DNA of 64,000 nt from Pseudomonas purpurea (GTDB lineage Bacteria > Pseudomonadota > Gammaproteobacteria > Pseudomonadales > Pseudomonadaceae). The DNA is taken from positions 868,001 through 932,000 of the forward strand of contig NZ_CP150918.1 of the NCBI RefSeq assembly GCF_039908635.1, read 5' to 3'. Position numbers and translations under genes: made by a program. The notes beneath the pieces were generated by a model. That model made no database searches, was not told the origin of the DNA, and saw nothing but the letters and a program-made list of their open reading frames with translations. Shown piece after piece: positions 35,943 through 44,199 of this stretch. Position 1 is the stretch's first letter. Each line of letters starts with the position of its first letter.

Positions 35943-36201
35943 GGTATTCCCAAGATTAGCGCCGGGTAGCCGGGAATACCATTGGGAATACCAAACCGCC
36001 TGGAACTCAAAAAACCTGGAAAGTCCCCCGCAGCTCTGAAACCCCCGTATTCACTGGATTTCAGGCGCAAAAAAAGACGTCCGTGGACGTCTTTAGATGT
36101 TGAAGTGGTGGGCCGGGGTAATCTGAATTTGCTAAGTAAGATATTGAGTTATAAGGATAATATAATCGTATGTTTTTAATTGGAATACCAAATGGAATAC
36201 C
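35943..36201. repeat. Paired GGAATACC repeats around the left attachment site
   Basis: GGGAATACC occurs at 35972-35980 and 35984-35992 outside the core repeat, and TGGAATACC at 36181-36189 and 36193-36201 inside the island; an inverse copy is at 35943-35950. Each pair has 12-bp spacing. The same arrangement (GGGATACC at 57131 and 57143, inverse at 57102) stands at the right end. These look like integrase arm-type binding sites. Confidence 0.6.
36068..36111. repeat. Left attachment site (attL), 44-bp direct repeat
   Basis: A 44-bp stretch from CAAAAAAAGACGTCC to AAGTGGTGG is identical to 57226-57269 at the ssrA 3' end. It includes the ssrA terminator stem (AAGACGTCC / GGACGTCTT) and the first bases of the tmRNA 3' end; beyond it only GCCGGGG still matches. 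This marks the left border of the island. Confidence 0.88.
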
Positions 36202-36455
36202 TCACCGTATAGTATCCCGGCTGCAGTCAGGCTGTACCCTAGGTGTAAATTTTTTCGCGTCTATGATTACTCAGGGAACTCGAAATCTGTCGGAATAACA
36301 GACAGCAAAAAATCTGAGCTGAAGGTTGCGACAGGAAGGCTGGCCAGTAGTTTGCTGACAGCTAGCATCGATTGTTGTGAAAAAAACTACGTAAGAGTCC
36401 GTCTAGAAAATTCAGGATGATTTACTAGTTATTATGCGGGGCACAGCATAGCATT
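36112..36455. other. AT-rich left arm of the island without genes
   Basis: Apart from the TGGAATACC pair at 36181-36201, I see no gene or strong structure in this stretch. Composition drops sharply in GC compared with the core, as expected just inside an island border. Confidence 0.5.
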
Positions 36456-36677
36456 GTGACAGTGCCTCCGAGAACAGTTTGCTTTTGTGGCTGGCACTGG
36501 CGTCTCGAAGGTAATGGAATTTTATTGGCGGTTACGTTCGACGTGAGAATCCGACTGCACTTGTCAGTTGTCATCGATTTGCGTACGGAGTATGTGCGCG
36601 GCAGAGCTGTTCCATATTTAGAGATAGACTATTTTGGGCTGAATAAGCCCAGAATGTTTGCAGAGGGAAAAAATTGA
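36456..36677 (+). CDS. Doubtful 73-residue open frame coupled to the HNH-like gene
   Basis: The frame starts MTVPPRTVCFCGWHWRLEGN and ends FGLNKPRMFAEGKN. Its stop overlaps the TTG start of the next gene as TTGA, which hints at coupling. There is no clear ribosome site and no family resemblance, so it may not be translated. Confidence 0.3.
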   Translation: MTVPPRTVCFCGWHWRLEGNGILLAVTFDVRIRLHLSVVIDLRTEYVRGRAVPYLEIDYFGLNKPRMFAEGKN

Positions 36678-37450
36678 AAAATGGAATATGTGGGTTATGC
36701 AAAAAACAGGCAGTCCTGAAGAAAAGTCACTTATTACCTAAGTCGGCCTACAAAGTACTTAGAAACTCCGGAGCTAGGATTTCACCACCAACTAAAGTTG
36801 AGATTGATAGGAAGAGATTTGTACAAACAAACCGGCAAATAGTAGCGTATTTTTTATGTGGGAAGTGTGAGCAAGAATTTTCCGCAAAAGGTGAAGACGT
36901 AGTTTCAAAACTTTGGGCGAGAGGGGACAAGTTTCCGCTTTTGGATATTCTTCAGCAGCTTCTCCCTGTAAGTATTCGCGGCGAAAATTATGGATATGCT
37001 AATGAAGATCTGGATTCATTTATTGTCAGATCCTTACATTATTTTGCGGTCAGCGTCGTATGGCGTGCAATAAAATGGCCTGGTGGGGATTATAGCTTTG
37101 GTAATGCGGATGTCCGAATTAGTTACGAGAGCATGAAAAAAATAGAAGAGTATCTGTTGGGGGAATGTATCTGTCTCGAAGGCTCTCTAATATTAATTTC
37201 CGTCAATACTTATAATGGGTTGAATGATATAATAACGGTTCCTTCATGTCACGCTGGAGCTGTGCTTAACTTTTTTGAGTTTTATATTTTGGGTCTGAGG
37301 TTTAGGGTGTTTTTAAATCCTCTTTACTCTAAGTCGGAATTAAGTGTTGTAGAGAATGGATCAAATGTCATGATCGTAACTGCGGATCATGGTAATGACC
37401 CTTTTATAAAAGAAGTAGCCAAATTCTTTTTTATGAATAATCTATACTGA
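36674..37450 (+). CDS. HNH-like zinc-motif protein
   Basis: A 258-residue protein from a TTG start, with GAGGG about nine bases upstream. The N-terminus has a CxxC knuckle (CGLCKKQAVLKKSHLLPKSA, with the His-containing SHLLPK motif) and a second CxxC at FLCGKCEQEFS near 57-67, which together resemble the HNH/treble-clef nuclease type that begins with a zinc knuckle and SH[IL]xPK. The remaining 190 residues are not recognised. It is AT-rich and lies at the island border beside restriction-type genes, so a nuclease role in defence is plausible. Confidence 0.55.
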   Translation: MKNGICGLCKKQAVLKKSHLLPKSAYKVLRNSGARISPPTKVEIDRKRFVQTNRQIVAYFLCGKCEQEFSAKGEDVVSKLWARGDKFPLLDILQQLLPVSIRGENYGYANEDLDSFIVRSLHYFAVSVVWRAIKWPGGDYSFGNADVRISYESMKKIEEYLLGECICLEGSLILISVNTYNGLNDIITVPSCHAGAVLNFFEFYILGLRFRVFLNPLYSKSELSVVENGSNVMIVTADHGNDPFIKEVAKFFFMNNLY

Positions 37451-37606
37451 TCTTTTCGAGCTTTTGTGAAAGTTGTTTAATATATATCATCCTGATTTTT
37501 AGTTTTGCTTTGACTCGGCTGTTAGGTGCATTGTCTGTCTTTAAAGTCCGGCGGTTACGCAGGGCGGGTGAGGCCGGATTGTCTATAGTATGGCCGCAAA
37601 AGATCA
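37451..37606. other. Gap between convergent island genes
   Basis: No gene is seen. The stretch is T-rich after the HNH-like stop codon (near 37490-37510), without a perfect hairpin. Confidence 0.4.
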
Positions 37607-38413
37607 CTAAATTTCACCAAGGTAGTCTGAGTCGAGTTTGTATGTAGAATATTGTTTTGTTTCTATGACGCCTAGTCCGTACTCTATCATTAGTTGTGCT
37701 AAGTGATTTCCATCGATTAACGCTAGGTTTTTCTGTTGTTGTTCTTTTTCCGCAAAGTTGATTGCTGCTTTAGAGAATTTTGATGTGGTTATAAAGGCTC
37801 CTCTAACACCGTTTTTCATCGCGCCAACGAAGTCCCTTATTTGGGAGACCTCGACGGTACGGTTGTATGCGTAGCGTTTGACCTGAACATAAACTCTATC
37901 GAATCCTAATCTGTCCAAGTGAATTTCACCATCAATACCACCATCGGCGCCGGAAGGACTGTGTTTGATTGATCCATTGATCCCGTAGCCCATTTTTAAT
38001 AATAAATCGAGTACTAGAGATTCAAAAACTCTAGGTTGTAAAGTTATTATTTTTCCTAGGAGTTCTTGTTTGGTTTCGGTGATGTGCTTTTCATGAACTT
38101 GCTGGAGGTGTTCTTCCGGGATTTTATCTTTGCTTGTCGTACTAAGAGGAACCAAGGTTTCAATATTTTTGAGTAGGCCATACTTCCCACTCTCTGCTTG
38201 GAAGAAGTATTTGCGTGGCATGGCTGAAGGAAATGCTAACCCTTCACAATGCCTACGTATTTGCTGGCGAACTACTCCCACAGGAGTCTGTGTATTGAAC
38301 CTGTAAAGTTGTTTCTCTTCTATTTTTTCATGTATTTGCTGAGCTGAGAGGTTGCCCTTATTTTGGGTTAGGATATCTATGATTGCCTCGACAATGGTCC
38401 TTGAACGATTCAT
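37607..38413 (-). CDS. Mrr-type restriction endonuclease
   Basis: A 268-residue nuclease. The N-terminus (about 1-85) is a winged-helix HARE-like domain (IVEAIIDILTQNKGNLSAQQ); the C-terminus (about 125-230) is the Mrr catalytic domain with Glu131, Asp161 in GGIDGEI and Gln177-x-Lys179 in VQVKRY, the PD-(D/E)xK set. Mrr-family nucleases often cut modified DNA. It is third in a leftward operon, with its start overlapping the previous stop by four bases. It could restrict DNA by modification state in concert with the dnd genes. Confidence 0.88.
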   Translation of the reverse strand: MNRSRTIVEAIIDILTQNKGNLSAQQIHEKIEEKQLYRFNTQTPVGVVRQQIRRHCEGLAFPSAMPRKYFFQAESGKYGLLKNIETLVPLSTTSKDKIPEEHLQQVHEKHITETKQELLGKIITLQPRVFESLVLDLLLKMGYGINGSIKHSPSGADGGIDGEIHLDRLGFDRVYVQVKRYAYNRTVEVSQIRDFVGAMKNGVRGAFITTSKFSKAAINFAEKEQQQKNLALIDGNHLAQLMIEYGLGVIETKQYSTYKLDSDYLGEI

Positions 38414-39387
38414 GTTGACTCGATTTCAGTGAAGTTTGGAAAGTATCTATAGTTGTCCCATAATGCGTCAATATCTTTGTCTGTAAAAATTTTCTTTGAG
38501 AGTTTTTCTCTGTCAGGCATAGTCTCCATGATGTGTCTGATTTCCTTTATTGTTAAATTCGGCGTTTTTATTTCAAACGGTGAGTCTCCGCTTCTGTGAA
38601 AATATAGTTCGTTGAATCTGCACGCGGAGTGAATTTGGGTGTCGCTTTCTTTATAGAAGGTAAAAGCGATTGTTGCCATTTCGCAACCGTCCGCGTACTT
38701 AAAGAATAATACTTGGTCTATGTTTATTCTGTCTTTGGGCGGTAGTGCAGTGTTTCTAATGGTAATTATTTTTTGCATTTCTTTTTTTAAGCATTCTTTT
38801 AAAAAGATTGCTAGTCGTTTGCTTTGTTTCCAACCTCTCGTATCTATACCTGGCTGAACGTAGGGTTTTCCAACTAAATCTACAAGTTTAGACTCTATGT
38901 CCTCTGATGGGGTATTCTGATTTGAGCTGGAAATTAACGGAGAGCAATTGAAACTGGCGCTATAGATGCTTCCGCTTTCGATTGTTCCAGCGATTATTGC
39001 GGCATCATCAAGCATGTATGGAGAGAATGTGCCGTCATAGTCAAGCCAATAAATTTTCCTTCCTGGCTGGGCGGAAAGTTGAGGTAATACTTCGGTGGAT
39101 CTGCCAAACTTCATTTGAATGGAAGAGTATGGTTTATTGAACTCATATCGCTCAATGTTAGTTGTGTCGGCTTCGATGCTTATTAGGTTTTCTATACCTA
39201 GGTGACGATGGAATAGAGAAAAGTCTACGAAGTATTTTGATCCAAACCCGATATATTGATAGTCCTTAAGAGGCGCATGATGACGGAGGCAGCTAAACAC
39301 ATCTCGCATCATTTTGCGCTCAATGCTTTTAGCTGGTCGAATAGAATAATTTATTTTTCTGCCGCTATTACTCATTTTCGCACTCAT
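38410..39387 (-). CDS. Rossmann methyltransferase-fold protein, TcmP/O-methyltransferase-like
   Basis: A 325-residue protein with the layout of a class I methyltransferase: YIGFGSKYFVDF (motif I place, near 43-54), LISIEAD (acidic end of strand 2), and IYWLDYDGTFSP (motif IV place, near 115). No DNA-methylase DPPY/NPPY motif is present, so base methylation is unlikely. The remaining C-terminal 150 residues are unknown. Such proteins occur in defence islands beside ATPases. It overlaps both neighbours (20 bp and 4 bp), so the three proteins are made together. Confidence 0.6.
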   Translation of the reverse strand: MSAKMSNSGRKINYSIRPAKSIERKMMRDVFSCLRHHAPLKDYQYIGFGSKYFVDFSLFHRHLGIENLISIEADTTNIERYEFNKPYSSIQMKFGRSTEVLPQLSAQPGRKIYWLDYDGTFSPYMLDDAAIIAGTIESGSIYSASFNCSPLISSSNQNTPSEDIESKLVDLVGKPYVQPGIDTRGWKQSKRLAIFLKECLKKEMQKIITIRNTALPPKDRINIDQVLFFKYADGCEMATIAFTFYKESDTQIHSACRFNELYFHRSGDSPFEIKTPNLTIKEIRHIMETMPDREKLSKKIFTDKDIDALWDNYRYFPNFTEIEST

Positions 39388-40657
39388 ACTGGTAATAGTA
39401 GTCGAAAGTTAGCTTGCCAACTTGGGTGGCAGTTTTTACATCGAGAGATTCTTTGGCTTTTTCAAGTCTTTCATTCGAAATGGTGTAAGTAATAGAGGTG
39501 TAGTTTTTATCTGGCTTTGGAGGAATTATTTTTTCAGGGCGTATAAATTTCTCCGAAAGCGGCGCGTCTAAAATTCTGATAGAGTCTGCCGCGGCTATGC
39601 TATTAGCCAGGGGCGTTGATTCTATTAGCTCTTGATCGCAATTGTAGTTTTCCTCAGTACGTTCTCTTAGGAACTTTAAGATCGGCTCCATGCACTGCCC
39701 CATATGGAGTAAGGCATACTTATATACTTGGCTATCCCCATCCACGCCTGTTTTGGTGGTTGTCCAAGGTAGTTTGGAGGCATCTTCACAGGAAAATTCA
39801 ACTAACCCCCTGAAGAAGGCAAAATCAGTATGAAATTTGCTTGCTCCATTTTTTCCCCAGCCAGTCTTTTCTGTTTGGTCTGCCTCTGCAACTAACCGAC
39901 CATTGCATACTATGTACCAACCACTATCATCTTTGTCTCGGTCCGATAGACCACAAGTTATAGTTATATCTACATTTTCATATGTGAATTTTTTCTTTAT
40001 TAGGCTTAATTCTTTTGAGTTTTTTATTGTTATGTCTTTGCTTTTTATTGAGGTTTTGTTGAAAAAAATCTTAAAGCCGTTATTTATTTGCTTGAAGTAA
40101 GCTGCGGAGATTTCCCTCATCAGGTTGTTGAGGTAGGTTTCTTCAGAGAAGTTTTGAATGGTCTCCTCTTTTAGTTTGGTTACTGTTATTCTCGTTTCTC
40201 CATCTTTCAAATCCGGGTTTTCAAGTAAGTTAAAATAAAAGTGCCATTCCTTGATGTTTACCCATTTGTCTACGTCGACGCTTACATTGTATGCAGTTTG
40301 GTTGTGGTTTGACTCAACCTCGAACTTAGTTCCTAGCTTAAATAATGTGCGTTTCATGCCAACTCCAAACTGCCCTACAGAGTTTGGAGTGTCCGGTGCG
40401 TCTTTGGGGCGACCGAAACGAAAGGCGTAACCCTTCGCTTTTTCCAAATCTAAGCCGCCACAATTGTCCTTGATCTGAAAGTGTTCTTTCGTTGCTATGA
40501 TTATTATTTCGGGGTTCTGTAGTTCATTTTGAATGGCCGCATCTATGCTGTTATCAATTAAGTCAAGGATTGCTCGGTCTGTTGCAATGTCACGGGTCAG
40601 CATGTTAATGAAAAATTCTTTGGTAGGGTCTGCCTTTATTATGTTTTTATCTATCAT
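39368..40657 (-). CDS. GHKL-type ATPase (MutL/Hsp90/MORC-like)
   Basis: A 429-residue protein with a complete GHKL nucleotide site: N-box LDLIDNSIDAAIQ near 28-40, G1 motif IKDNCGGLD near 58 and the lid motif GQFGVGMKRT near 90. The C-terminal half shows no known domain. ATP-driven dimer clamping is usual in this fold. It heads the leftward operon with a methyltransferase-fold protein and an Mrr nuclease, suggesting a three-part restriction complex. The start at 40657 gives a standard N-terminus; the open frame extends to 40750. Confidence 0.85.
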   Translation of the reverse strand: MIDKNIIKADPTKEFFINMLTRDIATDRAILDLIDNSIDAAIQNELQNPEIIIIATKEHFQIKDNCGGLDLEKAKGYAFRFGRPKDAPDTPNSVGQFGVGMKRTLFKLGTKFEVESNHNQTAYNVSVDVDKWVNIKEWHFYFNLLENPDLKDGETRITVTKLKEETIQNFSEETYLNNLMREISAAYFKQINNGFKIFFNKTSIKSKDITIKNSKELSLIKKKFTYENVDITITCGLSDRDKDDSGWYIVCNGRLVAEADQTEKTGWGKNGASKFHTDFAFFRGLVEFSCEDASKLPWTTTKTGVDGDSQVYKYALLHMGQCMEPILKFLRERTEENYNCDQELIESTPLANSIAAADSIRILDAPLSEKFIRPEKIIPPKPDKNYTSITYTISNERLEKAKESLDVKTATQVGKLTFDYYYQYECENE

Positions 40658-41578
40658 ATGGGGTTCACTTTGATGAGGTTGTCGGTGGCCGCTGTTTGTT
40701 GCGGTGTGAGTAAGAAAGTTTTGGCTGTGCGAACATAGATATTTTTGCACACAAAATATTAGGTTTGCGCGCGCGTTTATATGTTTTTCTTTTGAGAAAA
40801 ATAAAGTTTTTAGGCAGATTCAATAAATTAATGCAATCCCAACTAACTTCGACACAATTCTGTGAAGTTAATAGTGGGGGGGGCTGATGTGGTGCAATCA
40901 GACTTATGTAGGATGATTGAGATCGTCGACGGTTTTGTCGGTTGCACTGGCCCACAACCATGCCAATCCTGAATACGACCAAGAAAGGTAAGACTGGTGC
41001 GTACCAAAGTTGGGTGATGGTGCGATCGAAGTCCATTTTTTGTCTTCCACGAATCCCTACCTCGTAGAGTATTACCGAAAAACCGTGTAATGGCACGAAG
41101 CTATTGTGCCGTTGGGAAATGCCCGTTCATCGAAAATGCGACGGAATGCCACAGATAGGAGGCGTGCCGGGCAAATGTATGGGCGCTTAGCTCTTATGCA
41201 GGCGGAGGCGAGCTGGTGAGCGATAGGTAGCTAAATCACCTGGCATCGTAGGTAGCGTCGAGTCTCGTCACCTGGACTTGAATTTGCGTTACACACGGAG
41301 AGTGAGCCCTATGGCTACCGGGTAACTGCGGCACCTACGTATTCATACGAAGGCGCTCCCCATTTCGGGCAGGATGGCAGTTAGCTATAGCTAATGTAAT
41401 CAGAGGCATATAGACGCTTTACCTGTGGGCCTGTCGATGCTGTTCACGACAGCATTTCCTGCCCAGGCCGGTCGTCTGAATTACGCTAGCGAGGCTCCGA
41501 ACTGGGCGAGCTAGCTGTACGTCTAGATCACTGCTCTTGTTTGTCTGTGCTGAAGCAAACATGTTAGGCTTCGCAGCC
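40658..41578. other. Divergent control region upstream of dndB with inverted repeats
   Basis: About 0.9 kb without a convincing gene. It holds perfect inverted repeats: CGTAT-TC-ATACG (41338-41349), TTAGCTATAGCTAA (41381-41394) and ATGCTGT-TCACG-ACAGCAT (41437-41455), the last enclosed by GGCCTG...CAGGCC. DndB is a repressor of dnd promoters in other bacteria, so these are candidate operators. A 143-residue open frame on the minus strand (40665-41096) looks non-coding. Confidence 0.5.
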
Positions 41579-42679
41579 ATGACCAGTCCTTTTTCTTACA
41601 CATTTCCTGCGATCCGCGGAGTACAAGCGGGGCGGGAATACTACGTCTCGATGTGCCCGCTTAGGCTTTTGGCGAAGCTATTTGTCTTTGATAATGAGGA
41701 GTTGATGCCGGAGCTGAGAGCGCAGCGGTCAATCAATCGCTCACGTATTCCTGAAATCGCACGATACATCGTCTCCAACTCGGGAAGCTACACGTTCTCT
41801 GCCATTACGGCATCCATCGATGGTGACTTAAGCTTCGCTCCGGTGAGCGAACGCGATACCAATCACTTTCGTATGGGGACGTTGACGGTCGATATGGACG
41901 CCAGATTCATCGTTAATGATGGGCAGCATCGGCGAGCGGCTATCGAGCTAGCTATTGAGGAGCGGCCTGAGCTTGGGGATGAAACCATCGCCGTGGTGTT
42001 TTTTCATGACCGTGGGCTAGAGCGTTGTCAGCAAATGTTCGCCGATCTCAACAGGCACGCCGTCAAGCCTTCAGCGTCGTTGAGTGTACTTTATGATCAC
42101 CGTAACGCGGCAGCTAGTGTGGCTAAGCATCTGGGTCTGACCTCGCGAGTGTTCAGGAACTTGATCGAGTCGGAGCGATCGTCACTGTCCAAGCGTTCCC
42201 GCAAGCTGTTTACCCTAAGTGCGCTTCATTTCTCCATTTTAGAGATGCTCAGCGAGCAAGAGTTGGAAGATTTTTCTGCCGCATCTAAGAAATGCAATGA
42301 GTTTTGGGAGGTTATTGGCGACCAAATCCCAGAATGGATATACGTACGAGAAGGGCGAATGACTGCCGGTGAGGTGCGCCAGGATTTTATCCATTCGCAC
42401 GCAATCGTACTTCAAGCTTTAGGACGTGTTGGGAAATTCATTTACAGGGCTGGAGCAGGGCAGCCTAACCTGAAAAACGTTTTCAGCAACCTGCGTGAGA
42501 TTGATTGGTCTCGATCTAACATTAAGACGTGGGAGGGGCGCGCCATGATTGGCGGACGAATGGCAAAAAACAGCCAAAATATCACGCTCACGTGCAATGA
42601 AATCAAACGCACACTCGGACTTCCTTTAAGCCCTGAAGAGCAAATTATCGAAAGCGCCTTTGCTGCTGCCCGCCAGTAA
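41579..42679 (+). CDS. dndB: DndB, DGQHR-domain regulator of DNA phosphorothioation
   Basis: A 366-residue protein with the family signature FIVNDGQHRRAAIELAI (DGQHR near residues 114-118) and LNRHAVKPSASLSVLYD. DndB binds the dnd promoter and represses it, and limits the amount of phosphorothioate. It is first of dndBCDE, 27 bp before dndC. Two starts (41561, 41579) are possible and neither has a strong ribosome site; the inner one gives the usual N-terminus YTFPAIRGVQAGREYYV. Confidence 0.93.
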   Translation: MTSPFSYTFPAIRGVQAGREYYVSMCPLRLLAKLFVFDNEELMPELRAQRSINRSRIPEIARYIVSNSGSYTFSAITASIDGDLSFAPVSERDTNHFRMGTLTVDMDARFIVNDGQHRRAAIELAIEERPELGDETIAVVFFHDRGLERCQQMFADLNRHAVKPSASLSVLYDHRNAAASVAKHLGLTSRVFRNLIESERSSLSKRSRKLFTLSALHFSILEMLSEQELEDFSAASKKCNEFWEVIGDQIPEWIYVREGRMTAGEVRQDFIHSHAIVLQALGRVGKFIYRAGAGQPNLKNVFSNLREIDWSRSNIKTWEGRAMIGGRMAKNSQNITLTCNEIKRTLGLPLSPEEQIIESAFAAARQ

Positions 42680-42706
42680 GGCTCTACGCTTCACATCGGA
42701 AAAATT

Positions 42707-44197
42707 ATGACCACGCCTCCCGAAACTATCATAGAAGAAATTCAGTCGCTTTACCGCTCTGATTCCATGCCCTGGATCGTAGGTTACAGCGGCGGCAAGG
42801 ACTCAACGGCGTCACTGCAGCTAATATGGAAGGCTGTCGCGTCTCTCCCTGCCGAGCAACGCACCAAAGATATTCATGTCATCAGTACTGATACCTTGGT
42901 CGAGAACCCAGTTATCGCGGCTTGGGTTGACTCATCGCTGCGAAACATGAAAGCCGAAGCGGAGCGGCAGGGGTTGCCAATTCATCCTCACCGGCTTACT
43001 CCCAGCCTTGAGCACCGTTTTTGGGTCAATCTGATAGGCAAAGGGTACCCCGCTCCCCGAAATCGTTTTCGTTGGTGTACTGACCGCTTAAAGATAAGTG
43101 CTTCCACGAAATTTATTCAGGAGTTGTCTGAGGCTAATAACGAGGCAATTTTAGTGCTCGGTCAGCGCCGAGGCGAAAGCCAGGCGCGTGACAAAGTGAT
43201 CGAAAACTACAGTGGAAGTACTCGCGATCGTCTGAGCCGTAATCGTGATCCCAAACTTTCTCGAGTTTGGGTTTATCTTCCTATAGAAACTTGGACTAGC
43301 GATGACGTCTGGATGTACGTCCTCACTGATGAAAATCCCTGGGGCGTCGACAACCAAGATCTGTTCAGCATCTATAAAGGAGCAACTCCTGACGCTGAGT
43401 GCCCGGTAGTGGTCGATAAATCGACACCCAGCTGTGGTGACAGTCGTTTTGGATGCTACGTGTGTACCATGGTGTCGCAGGACAAATCCATGCAGGCAAT
43501 GATTCAGAACGACGATCAAAAGTCCTGGATGAAGCCGATTCTAGACTTCCGCAATAATTATTTAAGTGTGCAGGACTGGGACGTCCGGGATTTCAAACGT
43601 ATGAACGGCCGCGTAAAACTAATGGGTAAGGGGGATACTGCTGAGCTTATACATGGTCCTTACTTGCAGAGTTATCGAGCAAAGCTGTTGGAAGAACTAC
43701 TGCGTACCCAGTGTGCGTTACGGGATGCTAAAGTCCCAGGACATGTTCAAATCGAATTGATCTCCCTTGATGAACTTGATGCCATTCGACGCATCTGGGT
43801 TGAGGAAAAGGGTGAAATTGAGGACTTAGTTCCGGAAATTTATGAGCGCGTTTTCCTTGAGAAATACCCAGGGCGGGTAATGGAGCCTGTTCCTTTGGAA
43901 GCAGAGGACTTGGCGTTATTAAACGAAATCGCTACAGAGCTCGATCCCGAGGCTAGTAACCAGCTTTATCAACTCACTCGCAACCTGCTCGCTGTCCAAT
44001 TTCAATCCATGCAGACCCAAAAACGCTCTCGCCATTTAGACCGTTTGGAAGAAGTTCTCAAGGCCAACGCGTTCCGTACAGAGTTTGATGCTTTAGAATT
44101 CGCTAAAAGCACTCGTGACGAAGATCAGGATGAGGCGAGTACTAACGACGAGCTAGAATTGATTCCTCTAGCAGTAGTAGAAGAGGAAGAGAAGTAA
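42707..44197 (+). CDS. dndC: DndC, phosphorothioation sulfurtransferase-type ATP pyrophosphatase
   Basis: A 496-residue PAPS-reductase-like enzyme. The P-loop GYSGGKDSTASLQ is at about 26-38. Cysteines that hold the 4Fe-4S cluster are visible in RWCTDRLK (near 124) and in the C-terminal CPVVV...PSCGDSRFGCYVC cluster (about 232-253). It activates the DNA backbone and passes sulfur from a cysteine desulfurase. No dndA is present, so the host IscS probably serves. Two bases separate it from dndD. Confidence 0.95.
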   Translation: MTTPPETIIEEIQSLYRSDSMPWIVGYSGGKDSTASLQLIWKAVASLPAEQRTKDIHVISTDTLVENPVIAAWVDSSLRNMKAEAERQGLPIHPHRLTPSLEHRFWVNLIGKGYPAPRNRFRWCTDRLKISASTKFIQELSEANNEAILVLGQRRGESQARDKVIENYSGSTRDRLSRNRDPKLSRVWVYLPIETWTSDDVWMYVLTDENPWGVDNQDLFSIYKGATPDAECPVVVDKSTPSCGDSRFGCYVCTMVSQDKSMQAMIQNDDQKSWMKPILDFRNNYLSVQDWDVRDFKRMNGRVKLMGKGDTAELIHGPYLQSYRAKLLEELLRTQCALRDAKVPGHVQIELISLDELDAIRRIWVEEKGEIEDLVPEIYERVFLEKYPGRVMEPVPLEAEDLALLNEIATELDPEASNQLYQLTRNLLAVQFQSMQTQKRSRHLDRLEEVLKANAFRTEFDALEFAKSTRDEDQDEASTNDELELIPLAVVEEEEK

Positions 44198-44199
44198 GC

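Noticed and set aside
36116..36170. Second tmRNA or tRNA fragment right of attL
   Set aside because: Only about seven further bases (GCCGGGG) match the tmRNA end beyond the 44-bp repeat; no RNA gene can be formed.
37607..40657. BREX, DISARM or classic type I restriction system
   Set aside because: No PglZ, BrxC, HsdR/M/S, helicase or DNA-methylase motifs are present in this operon.
40665..41096. 143-residue gene upstream of the GHKL ATPase
   Set aside because: The frame overlaps the ATPase start region, has no ribosome site, and its sequence shows no domain or coding-like composition.
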